Position numbers and translations under genes: made by a program. Source: CBDDCX01 sp965226925 (GTDB lineage Bacteria; Gemmatimonadota; Gemmatimonadetes; Longimicrobiales; Gaopeijiaceae). From it: a stretch of DNA of 64,000 bases. Of this stretch, positions 35,266-45,088 are shown one piece after another (within the stretch, counting starts at the first letter, position 1; the number at the start of each line of letters is the position of its first letter). The notes beneath the pieces are model-generated. The model saw only the letters and a program-made list of their open reading frames with translations. It searched no databases and was not told the origin of the DNA. Location of the stretch: positions 248,001-312,000 of the forward strand of contig CBDDEN010000010.1 in assembly GCA_965226925.1 (NCBI GenBank), written 5' to 3'.

Positions 35266-35765
35266 GCCTGGGCTCCCTCGTCCTGCGCGGTGAGATCATC
35301 GATGTAGCCCATGACCAACTCGCGATCCTTGTCCGCATCGAAGCTCTGGTGCATGAGCTTGGCCGCCGCAGCCAGGGCCAGATCAACGGACTCCCTTCGG
35401 AGCTCCTGAATGGCCGCGTCCTTCTCCCGTTCGATGGACTCGCGGGCCCGCTCGATCAGAGCCTGGCCCTCGGTCCTCGCCTTCTCTTCGATGTCCTGCC
35501 GGACCTGCTCGCCCGCTTCCTTGCCCCCCGCGATCAACCGCTGGGCCTGGCGGCGCGCTTCGGCCATCTGCTGCCGGTGCTCAGCGAGCAGCTTGGCGGC
35601 CTCTTCCCTCTCGTGGGCCGCCTTGTCCAGCGTGTCCTGGATGCCGCTTTCCCGCGCGTCGACCGCCGCGAGAACCGGTCCCCAGGCGTACTTCCACAGG
35701 ATGCCGAGCAGCGCCAGGAAGACGAAGGTGGTCCAGACTGAAAGTCCGAGGTTTAGATCGAACAT
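35262..35765 (-). CDS. atpF: ATP synthase b subunit
   Basis: The 167-residue protein has one N-terminal membrane helix (LSVWTTFVFLALLGILWKYAW) and a long charged helix (EREEAAKLLAEHRQQMAEAR, RARESIEREKDAAIQELRRE) that forms the peripheral stalk dimer. Only one b-type gene is present, so the stalk is probably a homodimer. Confidence 0.96.
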   Translation of the reverse strand: MFDLNLGLSVWTTFVFLALLGILWKYAWGPVLAAVDARESGIQDTLDKAAHEREEAAKLLAEHRQQMAEARRQAQRLIAGGKEAGEQVRQDIEEKARTEGQALIERARESIEREKDAAIQELRRESVDLALAAAAKLMHQSFDADKDRELVMGYIDDLTAQDEGAQA

Positions 35766-35857
35766 GCCGACTCCTTATGACTCAATCGAGTTCCGAGAAG
35801 CTCTGAAGAACGCCGACCCACTCACCGCGAGGTGCGCAGGAGCGTAGTCGACTCCGA

Positions 35858-36112
35858 CTAGAACTTCAGGAACGCGAGACCGAGGCCGAAGAGTGCGGCT
35901 CCCTCGATGAGGGCTGCGAAGATGATCGCCGCCGTCTGGATCTGAGCCGTGGCTTCGGGCTGACGAGCGATCCCCGAAGCGGCAGCGGCACCGATTGGGC
36001 CGATACCGAGTCCGGCACCGATCACGGCACCACCGATGGCCAGGCCGGCACCGATGAGGCCAGTGCCTCCTCCGCCCGCGGCTTCCTGAACAGCGGTAAG
36101 CAAGAAGTGCAT
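35858..36112 (-). CDS. atpE: ATP synthase c subunit
   Basis: The 84-residue protein is a helical hairpin with the loop ARQPEA and the ion-binding Glu in AALIEGAAL. The first helix is Gly/Ala rich (AIGGAVIGAGLGIGPIGAAAAS). The residues that coordinate sodium in Na+-type rings (Gln in helix 1, Ser after the Glu) are not present, so protons are the likely coupling ion. Confidence 0.97.
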   Translation of the reverse strand: MHFLLTAVQEAAGGGGTGLIGAGLAIGGAVIGAGLGIGPIGAAAASGIARQPEATAQIQTAAIIFAALIEGAALFGLGLAFLKF

Positions 36113-36137
36113 CTGAGTCGTCCTTTTGTGTTGGTGA

Positions 36138-37076
36138 CTAGTGAGCGTGACGTATGAGTCCGATGAATACGGACGTGAGCATCGCGAAGATGTAGGCCTG
36201 CAAGAAGGCCACGAACAACTCGAGAATCATCAGGGTGCTGGCCATCGTGACCGAGGCGACACCCATGAGATAGCTCTGGAGCACGAAGATCATGCCCATG
36301 ATGGCCAGAATCAGCGTGTGGCCGGCCGTCATGTTGGCGAGAAGACGCACCGCCAACGCGAAGGGCTTGGTCAGCTTGCCGAGGAACTCCACCGGGGTGA
36401 GCACGATGAGCATGAACGGCTTCATCAAGGTCGGCAGACCCGGCGGTAGGTAGAAGATCGTCCGCGCGTATCCGGCGGGTCCGAGGGCCCTCATGCCCGA
36501 AATTTCGGTGACGATGAAGCTGATGATCGCCAGGGCCGCCGTCACCGACAGGTTAGCCGTGGGTGTAATTCCCAGCGGCGTCAGCCCGATCAGGTTCATT
36601 CCCAGGATGAAGAAGAAGAGCGTGAGGATGAACGGCGTGTAGCCGTCCGCGCCGTGTCCGATGTTCGTCCGCACGACCTCGTCCCGGAAGTAGAGGATCA
36701 TCGCTTCCATGGAGTTGGCGAATCCGCTCGGGGCCTTCTCTACCCCCTTGGACCGGATAAGCCTCGCCACCGGGATGAAGACTAGCGGGAGCAGTACCGC
36801 GACCATCAGCATCACCACGAGCTGACGGGTCGGAGACAGGTCGATCGTGATCGATCCCAGATGAATGGGATCGATGCTCAGCGACTCCAGGCTCCACTGC
36901 CCACCGGCGAACTCGATGTCCTTGGAGTCGCCGATGTGGTGCGAGATGAAGTCGGGCAAGCCCTCCATCGAAAGGCCGGCCTCCGCCCCGTGGGCAGCCT
37001 CGGCCCCGTGAGCCGCCTCTTGGGCCGCGCCCGCTGCACCCTCGGCGTGCTCCTGCAGAGCTCCGAATAGACTCAT
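36138..37076 (-). CDS. atpB: ATP synthase a subunit
   Basis: The 312-residue membrane protein forms the proton channel. It has five to six helices and the essential Arg in LAVRLLANMTAGHTLILAI, with NLIGLTPLGITPTANL earlier. ATG 37076 is chosen because it overlaps the upstream gene by four bases and opens MSLFGALQEHAEGAAG. The N-terminal 40 residues contain a duplicated EAAHGA stretch before the conserved region, an ornament not seen in standard AtpB. Confidence 0.95.
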   Translation of the reverse strand: MSLFGALQEHAEGAAGAAQEAAHGAEAAHGAEAGLSMEGLPDFISHHIGDSKDIEFAGGQWSLESLSIDPIHLGSITIDLSPTRQLVVMLMVAVLLPLVFIPVARLIRSKGVEKAPSGFANSMEAMILYFRDEVVRTNIGHGADGYTPFILTLFFFILGMNLIGLTPLGITPTANLSVTAALAIISFIVTEISGMRALGPAGYARTIFYLPPGLPTLMKPFMLIVLTPVEFLGKLTKPFALAVRLLANMTAGHTLILAIMGMIFVLQSYLMGVASVTMASTLMILELFVAFLQAYIFAMLTSVFIGLIRHAH

Positions 37077-37450
37077 GTTGTCGTCCGTGCGCCCTTGCTC
37101 TCGGCCCTCAAAAAGGCCGGCTCTATCAACAACAAGACGAAGAAGAACCCCACCAGAGACAGCAGCAACGCCGCCGGATCGACCGCTGCGAGCGCCGCGG
37201 AGGCGAAGCCCACAGCCACGACGACCGCCACCCGGAGCGCGATTCCGGCTCCCCACCACACCATGAAGCGGGTCGGTTCACCTCGCGCGCGAAGCAGCAA
37301 CCCGAAGGCCATGACCTGCACAGGGTAAGCGATCAGCGCCGCGAGCAGAATCCCTCTTCTGCCGGCGTCGTCCAGAAACGCCGCGAGTGCCGCCGCTCCC
37401 AAGCCGACGATCAAGAGTGCGATCAAGGCGTACCTACCAAGGCCACTCAA
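37073..37450 (-). CDS. atpI: ATP synthase subunit I-like membrane protein
   Basis: The 125-residue protein has four hydrophobic helices (YALIALLIVGLGAAALAAF, GILLAALIAYPVQVMAFGLLL, RFMVWWGAGIALRVAVVVAV, PAALLLSLVGFFFVLLLIEP). Its place between atpZ and atpB with four-base overlaps on both sides, and its size, indicate the AtpI role in assembling the c-ring or handling magnesium. Sequence similarity in this family is low, so the name rests on position. Confidence 0.75.
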   Translation of the reverse strand: MSGLGRYALIALLIVGLGAAALAAFLDDAGRRGILLAALIAYPVQVMAFGLLLRARGEPTRFMVWWGAGIALRVAVVVAVGFASAALAAVDPAALLLSLVGFFFVLLLIEPAFLRAESKGARTTT

Positions 37451-37716
37451 TCCGTCTCACTCTCCTCGCGATCTTGCTCCTGTCGTGGACGTACCACCAA
37501 CTGGATGTAGAGACTGTAGAAACCGGCCGCGCCCCCGACGAACATCCCGAGGAGCGTCAACAACGACGCGTATCCGACCCGCTCTCCGATCTCCGATCCG
37601 GCCCACCCGAACACCGCTACCGAAGCAGCCATGGCCATACCGTGTCCCATGTACTGCGAGGAAGCACGGATCACGTCCTTCCCTCGATCTCCGCTCGGAT
37701 TTCCTGACCTCTTCAT
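37447..37716 (-). CDS. atpZ: AtpZ/AtpI-family small membrane protein
   Basis: The 89-residue first gene of the operon has two hydrophobic helices (GHGMAMAASVAVFGWAG and LLTLLGMFVGGAAGFYSLYI) with conserved glycines and ends in a charged tail, as in the F0F1-ATPase subunit AtpZ family. GGAG precedes ATG 37716. Overlap with the next gene supports co-translation. Confidence 0.8.
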   Translation of the reverse strand: MKRSGNPSGDRGKDVIRASSQYMGHGMAMAASVAVFGWAGSEIGERVGYASLLTLLGMFVGGAAGFYSLYIQLVVRPRQEQDREESETD

Positions 37717-37751
37717 GGTTGGAACTCCGGTCGGTAGCCCAAAGCCAGCAG

Positions 37752-37780
37752 AATCTAGAAGCTTGTGAAAAAAATCGCAA
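37752..37780 (-). promoter_or_regulatory. Probable promoter of the ATP synthase operon
   Basis: On the minus strand TTGCGA (37780-37775) and TAGATT (37757-37752) are separated by exactly 17 bases that include a run of seven T. Each box matches the sigma-70 consensus at four of six positions. Transcription would start around 37745, about 30 bases before the atpZ ATG. Confidence 0.55.
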
Positions 37781-38007
37781 GCCGCATTTTTGCCCATTAT
37801 TAAGGGCATTCCGAGGGATCCGCCGCGCTTGACGGGGAACGACCCGGCAATCAACTTCGCGACGTGAAAAGAAGGCCCGAATCGGCTCGAGGTGGTCGTC
37901 CAACTCTGCGTCGGATGGATCCCGGCACCGGGACCCCACGTAGGGGTGGCGTGTACGCTGCGTGGCCGCTATACCATGCCACGCCCGTTGCGCGGCCAAA
38001 CCCCTTC
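37781..38007. other. Non-coding spacer upstream of atp operon
   Basis: Beyond the promoter the sequence contains an A/T-rich patch (CATTTTTGCCCATTATTAAGG) within mostly GC-rich DNA. I see no gene, tRNA or repeat before element copy F begins. Confidence 0.5.
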
Positions 38008-38282
38008 AGGAAGGCTGTTGGAGAAGTACAGCGGGTCGCGCACAGGGGTCTTGCGAGGCTCAGACTAGGAACGACGACGAGTCGTAGCATGGCTACGGCG
38101 AGGAGGAGAGACAACGTATGAGTCCGCAACCCCCCTGTGCCCTACGGGTTAGGGCGGCGAGGGCCCATCGCGAGTGTTGGCGCTCCTCCCCGATACTACG
38201 GCATCGCGTCGTCGCGCCGCCTACGCGCTGGACCCTCGGCGCTCCTAACGCGACCCGCTGTACTTCTCCAGCAGCCTTCTAG
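38008..38282. repeat. Interspersed element copy F, about 274 bp with both ends
   Basis: Ends are GAAGGCTGTTGGAGAAGTAC (left, from 38010) and GTACTTCTCCAGCAGCCTTC (right). Its reverse complement is collinear with copy G over almost the whole length, including AGGAGCGCCGAGGGTCCAGC, GCCCTCGCCGCCCTAACCC and CGACTCGTCGTCGTTCCTA. It lacks the GC-rich hairpin insert of G. It fills the space directly upstream of moxR, ending 19 bp before the ATG. Confidence 0.95.
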
Positions 38283-38300
38283 GGCGCGGAAAGCGATCTG

Positions 38301-39320
<1,020 letters not shown>

Positions 39321-39369
39321 GTCCGAGTAGCGGGGCGGGCGATCGCCCGCCGAGTCCCCGAGGAATGAC

Positions 39370-40626
39370 ATGATCTGGCTGCTGCTGGCAGCGGCGGCCT
39401 GCTCGATCGTGCTGTCGGCGATGGTCACGGCGGCCGACGCGGCCACCTTCGCCGTGGGCGCTTCGCGACTCCGAACGCTCGAGGACGAGGGGTTCCGCGG
39501 GGCCGCTGCCTTGGTCGACTTGAGAGGCCGGCCCGAGGCGGTGCGGACCACGCTCCTCGTCCTGACCACCGTGCTCAACGCCTGTGCGGTGGGCCTTTCC
39601 GTACTCGTCGGCACGCTGCTCAAGGGCACGGCCGGGGGAGTCCTCGGCCTCGTGGTCGGTGGTGGAGCCGTGCTCGTCATGGGGCAAAGCATCCCTCGGT
39701 TCCTGGCGACCATGCGGCCCCTGCGCCTGGCTCTCGGCGGCGCACCCCTCGTCCTGTACGTCGAGAGGACCGTCGGAGGGATTACGCGTCCGTTCGGGAG
39801 GCTCACGGGATTCCTCGTACGACGAGACGAGGACCAGGACTCGACTCACGCAGAGCGGGCCGTCCGAGAGATCACGGAACTCGGTCGGGAGGAAGGGCTG
39901 GTGGGTGTCGAAGAGCACCAGCTGGTCGAGAGGGCTTTCCGCCTAGACGAGCTGACGGCTTGGGACGTCATGACTCCGCGGGTCGACATCTTCGCCTGGA
40001 AGGACTCGCTCACCCTCGAGGAGATCATCGGCGAGCTGGCGACGGTCCCCTACTCGCGCGTCCCGGTTTTCCGGGAGACGACCGACGACATCACCGGCAT
40101 CCTGTACATCCGGGAGGTCTACGAGAACTACGTAGCCGGTCGCACCTCCATGACGCTCAGGCACTTGTCGCGTGAACCCCTTTTCGTGCCGGGCTCGCTA
40201 CCGCTCACCCGATTGCTCCGTCAGTTCCAGGCCCGCCGCATCCACATGGGCATCGTGGCGGACGAGTTCGGCGGTACGGACGGACTCGCCACCCTCGAGG
40301 ACATCCTCGAGGAACTGGTGGGAGAGATCGTCGACGAGACCGACGAGGCCGAAGAGGCCCTGCACCGCTTGTCGCGCACCCAGGTCGAAGCGCCGGGCGG
40401 CATGGACGTCCGGGCGCTGAACCACGCGTTCAACGTCGCCCTCCCCCAGCTCGAACAACGCTCCCTCAACGGGTTCATTCTCGAGGAACTCGGATTCGTC
40501 CCCGAAGCCGGGGAGACGCTCGAACGTAGCGGCGTTCGGATAGAGATCCTCGAGGCCTCGGACACGCAGGTGATCCGCGCTCGCTTGTCCAAGATGACCC
40601 CGACGGGCAAAGACGAGACGGCTTAG
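39370..40626 (+). CDS. CNNM/CorC-type membrane protein with CBS domains
   Basis: The 418-residue protein starts with a DUF21/CNNM membrane domain (AACSIVLSAMVTAADAATF, LLVLTTVLNACAVGLSVLVG). A pair of CBS domains follows (VMTPRVDIFAWKDSLTLEEI, SREPLFVPGSLPLTRLLRQF) and the C-terminal CorC/HlyC domain (VADEFGGTDGLATLEDILEE, LVGEIVDETDE, EELGFVPEAGETLE). Family members move or regulate magnesium or cobalt; the older hemolysin label is misleading. It is followed eight bases later by the gamma-carbonic-anhydrase-like gene. Confidence 0.93.
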   Translation: MIWLLLAAAACSIVLSAMVTAADAATFAVGASRLRTLEDEGFRGAAALVDLRGRPEAVRTTLLVLTTVLNACAVGLSVLVGTLLKGTAGGVLGLVVGGGAVLVMGQSIPRFLATMRPLRLALGGAPLVLYVERTVGGITRPFGRLTGFLVRRDEDQDSTHAERAVREITELGREEGLVGVEEHQLVERAFRLDELTAWDVMTPRVDIFAWKDSLTLEEIIGELATVPYSRVPVFRETTDDITGILYIREVYENYVAGRTSMTLRHLSREPLFVPGSLPLTRLLRQFQARRIHMGIVADEFGGTDGLATLEDILEELVGEIVDETDEAEEALHRLSRTQVEAPGGMDVRALNHAFNVALPQLEQRSLNGFILEELGFVPEAGETLERSGVRIEILEASDTQVIRARLSKMTPTGKDETA

Positions 40627-40634
40627 AACCTCTC

Positions 40635-41255
40635 ATGGCCATCATCCTGCCGTTCAACGGGAAGCGGCCCCGCATCGCCCAGTCCGCGTTCGTTGCACCC
40701 AACGCCGTCCTGATCGGAGACGTGACCGTCGGCGAAGAGGCCAGCATCTGGTTCGGAGCGGTGCTGCGCGGCGACGACCCCGAAAACGGGATCATCGTGG
40801 GCGCGGGAAGCAGTGTGCAGGACAACTGCGTGGTGCACGTGGGGGGCTGGTGCCCCACCCGGATCGGCGAACAGGTGACCGTCGGGCACGGAGTCAAGTT
40901 CGAGAGCTGCGAGATCGGCGACCGCACCATGGTCGGCATGAACGCGGTCATCCTCCAAGAAGCCCGCATCGGCGTCGAATGTGTGATCGGGGCGAACGCG
41001 GTGGTCTTGGAACGCGCGGAGATTCCGGATCGGAGCCTGGTGGTGGGGGTCCCGGGAGTGGTGAAACGCACGCTCGAGGATTCCGCGCCCTGGGTCGCAA
41101 AGGGTGGGCGGCACTACATCGAGCTGTCCCGGGAGTACCTGGCACAGGGCGTCGGCCGGCCCGACGTGGTTCGCTGCGAGCTGTGCGGGGGCCCCGTCCT
41201 GGAGCGGCACTGCAAGATCGTCTGTCTGGATTGCGGTTACCAGCGGGACTGCTAG
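40635..41255 (+). CDS. Gamma-carbonic-anhydrase-like protein with altered metal site and zinc-ribbon tail
   Basis: The 206-residue protein is a left-handed beta helix of hexapeptide repeats (VLIGDVTVGEEASIWFGAVL, VIGANAVVLERAEIPDRSLV). Two of the three metal-binding His positions are present (His68 in NCVVHVG, His85 in TVGHGVKF). The third, five residues after the GHG histidine, is Glu90 in KFESC rather than His. The C-terminus adds a zinc-ribbon-like module with cysteines at 181, 184, 193, 197 and 200 (CELCGGPVLERHCKIVCLDC). True carbonic anhydrase activity is therefore doubtful. Immediately after its stop lies the truncated amidohydrolase, with no spacer. Confidence 0.88.
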   Translation: MAIILPFNGKRPRIAQSAFVAPNAVLIGDVTVGEEASIWFGAVLRGDDPENGIIVGAGSSVQDNCVVHVGGWCPTRIGEQVTVGHGVKFESCEIGDRTMVGMNAVILQEARIGVECVIGANAVVLERAEIPDRSLVVGVPGVVKRTLEDSAPWVAKGGRHYIELSREYLAQGVGRPDVVRCELCGGPVLERHCKIVCLDCGYQRDC

Positions 41256-42003
41256 GGCGGGCGTCCCCTTCGCCATCACCTCCGACGGGCTCTCGTCCCT
41301 GAACGAATTCCTGCCCAACCTGCGGATCGCCGTGGCGCGCGGGCTCTCCTCGGCCGACACCCTGGCCGCCCTGACCACCACGCAGGCGGGGTGGCTGGGG
41401 ATCGAGCGCACGAACGGAACCATCGAGTCGGGCACGGTCGCCAACCTGATCGTGAGCGAGGGCGACCTCTTCACCGAAGAGGCGACCGTCCGCGACGTCT
41501 GGGTGCACGGAAGGGTCTACGGCGTCACCCGCCCGACCCAGATCGACCCGCGCGGTACCTGGCGCATCGCGTCCGACTACGACTGGGGCTTCGACGCTGT
41601 TCTTTGTCTCGAGGGCCCGTTGAACAGTCTGAGTGGCTCCATGGAAGTCGTCGGCCCGGGTGGTACCAGCATCGATCTGGTCTCCGCGGAGGCCGTGGCG
41701 GAGACCGGTCGCATCGCGGTGCGCTTTCACGGTGAAGACCTGGGATACGAAGGCATGGCCCTGCTGTCGGGATCGGTGCGAGGTGACGAGTTCTACGGGT
41801 GGACGTCGCTGCCCAACGGGGCGGACCCCGCGTTTCGGGGGACCCGCACACAGATGTACGAGGGAGAGGCCCGGGGCACGGTGGCGATGGACGTCCCCGA
41901 GATCGACCTTCCGTTCATCCGGCCCATGATGGAGTACGGGCGGACCTCCATCCCCGAACAGCCCTCCGCCGTGGTCGCGCGGAACGCCACCGTGTGGACC
42001 TAG
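41256..42003 (+). pseudogene. Amidohydrolase N-terminal part, 5'-truncated and ended by amber codon
   Basis: The open frame encodes the end of one amidohydrolase domain (AGVPFAITSDGLSSLNEFLP, TIESGTVANLIVSEGDLFTE) and a following beta-rich segment (GTWRIASDYDWGFDAVLCLE). No start codon exists: homology begins directly behind the stop of the preceding gene, so the first several hundred residues are deleted. It stops at TAG 42001, after which the same frame continues with GPEGRMENADLLVQAGRVVA, exactly what is expected of a second amidohydrolase domain. The TAG probably replaced CAG (Gln). Two-domain amidohydrolases of about 1000 residues are the likely ancestor. Confidence 0.85.
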
Positions 42004-42018
42004 GGTCCCGAGGGGCGG

Positions 42019-43215
42019 ATGGAGAACGCCGACTTGCTGGTCCAGGCCGGCAGAGTGGTCGCGGTGGGCACGGGCCTCGACGCTCCCCGAGGAGCGGTGG
42101 AGATCGACGCCACCGGTAAGCATGTGACGCCGGGGCTCATCGACCCGCACATCCACTCCGGGGTCAGCTCGGTGAACGAGAGCGGCTTCGCCATCGTTCC
42201 CGAGTTTCAGATGGGCGACGTGGTGACGCACAACAACATCTGGATGTACCGCCAACTCGCCGGTGGGCTCACGACCGCCCACATCAAGCACGGCTCCGCG
42301 AACCCCATCGGAGGCGAGAACGTCTTCGTGAAGTTGCGGTGGGGCTCGCTCCCGGAAGATCTCAAGCTGGAGAACGCGCCCCGGACGGTGAAGTTCGCCC
42401 TGGGCGAGAACCCCAAGGGGCGGGCGCAGCGCTACCCCGACACCCGCATGGGAACGCAGGAGATCATCCGCGACCACTTCCTGGCAGCTCGGGACTACGA
42501 GCGAGAGTGGCAGCGCTGGGAGGCATCGGGTGAAGGGATTCCGCCGCGTCGCGACCTACGCATGGAGGCGATCCTCGACATCTTGAACCAGGAGCTGCTC
42601 ATTTCCTCGCACGGCTACCGGGCCGACGAGTTCCTCGCCTTGGTACGCCTCGCCGAGGAATTCGGCTTCCGGGTGCAGACGCTACAGCATGGCGTCGAGG
42701 CCTATAAGCTCGCTCCCGAGCTGGCCGCTTCGGGCGTCGCAGCGGTCGTGTGGGCCGACTGGGGTGCGTTCAAGATGGAAGCGTACGACGCCACGAACTA
42801 CAACGCCCGGATCCTCATCGAGGCGGGCGTGGTGACATCGCTGCACTCCGACAACGCGGAAATCGCCAGCCGCATGAATTGGGAGGCCGGTAAGCTGCTG
42901 CGCACCGGGCTCACCCAGGAACAGGCCCTGTCGACGGTGACGAACCAGGCGGCGAAGGCCGTGGCCATCGATGCGCGGGTCGGCTCGCTCGAAAGGGGCA
43001 AGGACGCCGATTTCGTCATATGGAACGGCAATCCCCTGTCCCAGTTCACGCGAGCCGAGCAGACCTGGGTAGATGGCCGACGCTACTTCTCGCTGGAGGA
43101 GGACGCGGCCATGCGGGAACGGATCGACTGGGAGCGTACCCAGCTCATCCAGGCGATCCTTTCCCTGGCAGAGGACGAGGAGATAGCCGAAGAGGGCGGG
43201 AGCAACTCACGATGA
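42019..43215 (+). CDS. Amidohydrolase C-terminal domain, separated from its N-terminal part
   Basis: The 398-residue frame could be translated alone from ATG 42019. It contains the metal motif HVTPGLIDPHIHSGVSS, ELLISSHGYRADEFLALVRL, and VTSLHSDNAEIASRMNWEAG, then the terminal VGSLERGKDADFVIWNGNPL. It is in the same frame as the fragment ending at 42003, so in the ancestor both were one protein. AGGGGCGG before the ATG could act as a weak ribosome site. It may keep activity, but the missing partner domain makes this unsure. It overlaps the next amidohydrolase gene by four bases. Confidence 0.75.
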   Translation: MENADLLVQAGRVVAVGTGLDAPRGAVEIDATGKHVTPGLIDPHIHSGVSSVNESGFAIVPEFQMGDVVTHNNIWMYRQLAGGLTTAHIKHGSANPIGGENVFVKLRWGSLPEDLKLENAPRTVKFALGENPKGRAQRYPDTRMGTQEIIRDHFLAARDYEREWQRWEASGEGIPPRRDLRMEAILDILNQELLISSHGYRADEFLALVRLAEEFGFRVQTLQHGVEAYKLAPELAASGVAAVVWADWGAFKMEAYDATNYNARILIEAGVVTSLHSDNAEIASRMNWEAGKLLRTGLTQEQALSTVTNQAAKAVAIDARVGSLERGKDADFVIWNGNPLSQFTRAEQTWVDGRRYFSLEEDAAMRERIDWERTQLIQAILSLAEDEEIAEEGGSNSR

Positions 43216-44585
43216 ACACGACGAAACGAGGAGCCATGACCGGAGTCGCCTCCCGGGCCGGCGGCGTTGGGGCCCTAACCCTGACCATCGGCATGGCCGT
43301 TGCCGTCCTGTGGCCGTCTTCGGCGAGCGCGCAGGTGCGGATGACCGTCCCGCCCCAGTCCGAACCCGTGGCGCTACGGGGGGCCACCATCCACACGGTG
43401 ACCAACGGGGTCATCGAGAACGGCACGATCCTCTTCGAGAACGGATTGATCGTGGCGATCGGAACCTACGTGCGAATTCCCCAGGGGACTCGAGTGGTGG
43501 ACGTCTCCGGCAAGCACATCTACCCCGGCCTCATCGATGCCTACAGTACCGTGGGGATCGCCGAGATCGGCGCGGTGGGTGTCTCGAACGACGTCAACGA
43601 GCTGGGCGACTTCAACCCCAATGTACGAGCCGACGTAGCCGTGAACGCCGAGAGCCGTCATATCGGCACCACCCGCTCCGCCGGTGTGCTCGTGGCCTTG
43701 AGCACTCCGGGGGGCGGCCTCATCTCCGGCATGTCGTCGGCACTCAGCCTCGAGGGGTGGACCTGGGAGGAGATGTCGATGGAGTCGGCGGCAGCGCTGA
43801 ATGTGAACTGGCCCGACCCGAACCCGGGGCGCCGCTTCGGTGGTTTCGGAGGTGGTCAGGACGAGGAGCCGCGCCCCTACAAGGAGCAGGTCCGACAGCT
43901 CAAGGATTTTTTCGCTGAGGCGCGGGCCTACCGCGACGCGGTCGCTGCCGGTGAGGAGGTCCGAACCGACTCACGCTACGCGGCCATGATCCGGGCCCTC
44001 GACAAGGTGATCCCCGTGGTGGTCAACGCAGACGGGGCGGCGCAGATCAACGACGCCATCACGTGGGCTCTGGAAGAAGACGTCCGGCTCGTGATCAGAG
44101 GAGGGGGCGACGCCATTCACGTCGCGGACCGGTTGGTGGCCAACGACGTGCCGGTGATCCTCACCTCGACCATGGCCGCACCGGGCCGGGACTACGAAGG
44201 GTACGACGGCGCCTACTCCATGCCGGCCCGTCTGTACGAGGCCGGCGTGAGGTTTGCCATTTCCGGCGGCTCGGGTTCCCTCTACACGAACCGGCTGCCT
44301 TGGGAGGCCGGGGTCGCCGTTGCCTTCGGGCTCCCGGAGGAGGAGGCCCTCAAGGCCGTGACCATCAATGCCGCCGAGTTCATGGGGATCGACGACCGGG
44401 TCGGTTCGCTGGAACCCGGCAAGCAGGCGACGCTCCTCATCACCACCGGAACCCCGCTGGATATGACGTCCGACATCGAGCAGTCCTATATCCAGGGCCG
44501 CGAGATCGACATGATGGACATCCAGAAGTGGTTCTTCGAGAAGTACGTGAAGAAGGTGCTGCAGCACAGGCGCTTGGTCATGTAG
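43212..44585 (+). CDS. Secreted amidohydrolase-like protein lacking the HxH motif
   Basis: The 457-residue protein has a signal peptide (LTLTIGMAVAVLWPSSASAQ) and an amidohydrolase fold (ATIHTVTNGVIENGTILFEN, VDVSGKHIYPGLIDAYSTVG, MGIDDRVGSLEPGKQATLLI). Where active enzymes have GLIDxHxH it has GLIDAYSTVG, so the first two metal ligands are gone. Later positions such as NADGAAQINDAITWALEE also differ. It may be a non-catalytic partner of the preceding protein, with which it overlaps by ATGA. Phe/Gly-rich RRFGGFGGGQDEEPR is a flexible loop. Confidence 0.85.
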   Translation: MNTTKRGAMTGVASRAGGVGALTLTIGMAVAVLWPSSASAQVRMTVPPQSEPVALRGATIHTVTNGVIENGTILFENGLIVAIGTYVRIPQGTRVVDVSGKHIYPGLIDAYSTVGIAEIGAVGVSNDVNELGDFNPNVRADVAVNAESRHIGTTRSAGVLVALSTPGGGLISGMSSALSLEGWTWEEMSMESAAALNVNWPDPNPGRRFGGFGGGQDEEPRPYKEQVRQLKDFFAEARAYRDAVAAGEEVRTDSRYAAMIRALDKVIPVVVNADGAAQINDAITWALEEDVRLVIRGGGDAIHVADRLVANDVPVILTSTMAAPGRDYEGYDGAYSMPARLYEAGVRFAISGGSGSLYTNRLPWEAGVAVAFGLPEEEALKAVTINAAEFMGIDDRVGSLEPGKQATLLITTGTPLDMTSDIEQSYIQGREIDMMDIQKWFFEKYVKKVLQHRRLVM

Positions 44586-44659
44586 CGGGCTGCGCCTGAC
44601 CGGTGTTGCGGCTCGTCGGCCTTGGGAGCGTGCACGCCCGGGCCGCATCTGGAGGCCGG

Positions 44660-45088
44660 TCAGTCGATCAGCACCACGCTCTCTCCATGAGATCCCGCCA
44701 GCGGGGGTAGCGCCCGATCGAACGTCGCGAAGCATCCACCGTGATGCAGCGCAAGGGTCAGCAGGTGCGCATCCGTCACCTGCCGGTGCCCCACCACGCG
44801 GCCGAAGACGCCGTACGGGTCTGATGTGAGCGTAACCGGGTCCTCCCAGAAATGATGCCGCCCTGACCCCTTGAGCTGCGTCAGGAGCCCGATCGCTTCG
44901 CCCGGCGTTCGCGCATCGGGAATCGCACGCGTGTTGGAGGACACCCGGATGAATCCCGACTCGGTGGTGGGGCATGTGGCCCAACCCTCCGAGCGGGCCG
45001 CAACGAACCAGGCGACGGCGCGGCGGTGGTGAATGTGGTTCGGCCAGGCCAGAGCCACGAGGACGTTGACGTCCAGGAGGGTGGTCAG
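44660..45088 (-). CDS. vapC: VapC-family PIN toxin with probable CTG start
   Basis: The PIN-domain protein is a likely site-specific RNase toxin of a VapBC pair. Conserved acids are Asp in TLLDVNVLVALAWPNH, Glu in TTESGFIRVSS, and Asp in QVTDAHLLTLAL and FATFDRAL. The first canonical start (GTG 45058) falls inside this core and would remove the first catalytic Asp. Ten codons upstream a CTG at 45088 overlaps the antitoxin stop as CTGA, the typical toxin-antitoxin junction, and gives a 142-residue protein of normal size. I therefore place the start at CTG. A missed upstream change to ATG or GTG in reality is possible. Confidence 0.8.
   Translation of the reverse strand: MTTLLDVNVLVALAWPNHIHHRRAVAWFVAARSEGWATCPTTESGFIRVSSNTRAIPDARTPGEAIGLLTQLKGSGRHHFWEDPVTLTSDPYGVFGRVVGHRQVTDAHLLTLALHHGGCFATFDRALPPLAGSHGESVVLID

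Noticed and set aside
40948..42477. 509-codon minus-strand frame opposite the carbonic-anhydrase-like and amidohydrolase genes
   Set aside because: Shadow frame; the plus-strand frames carry conserved motifs even where they are decayed.
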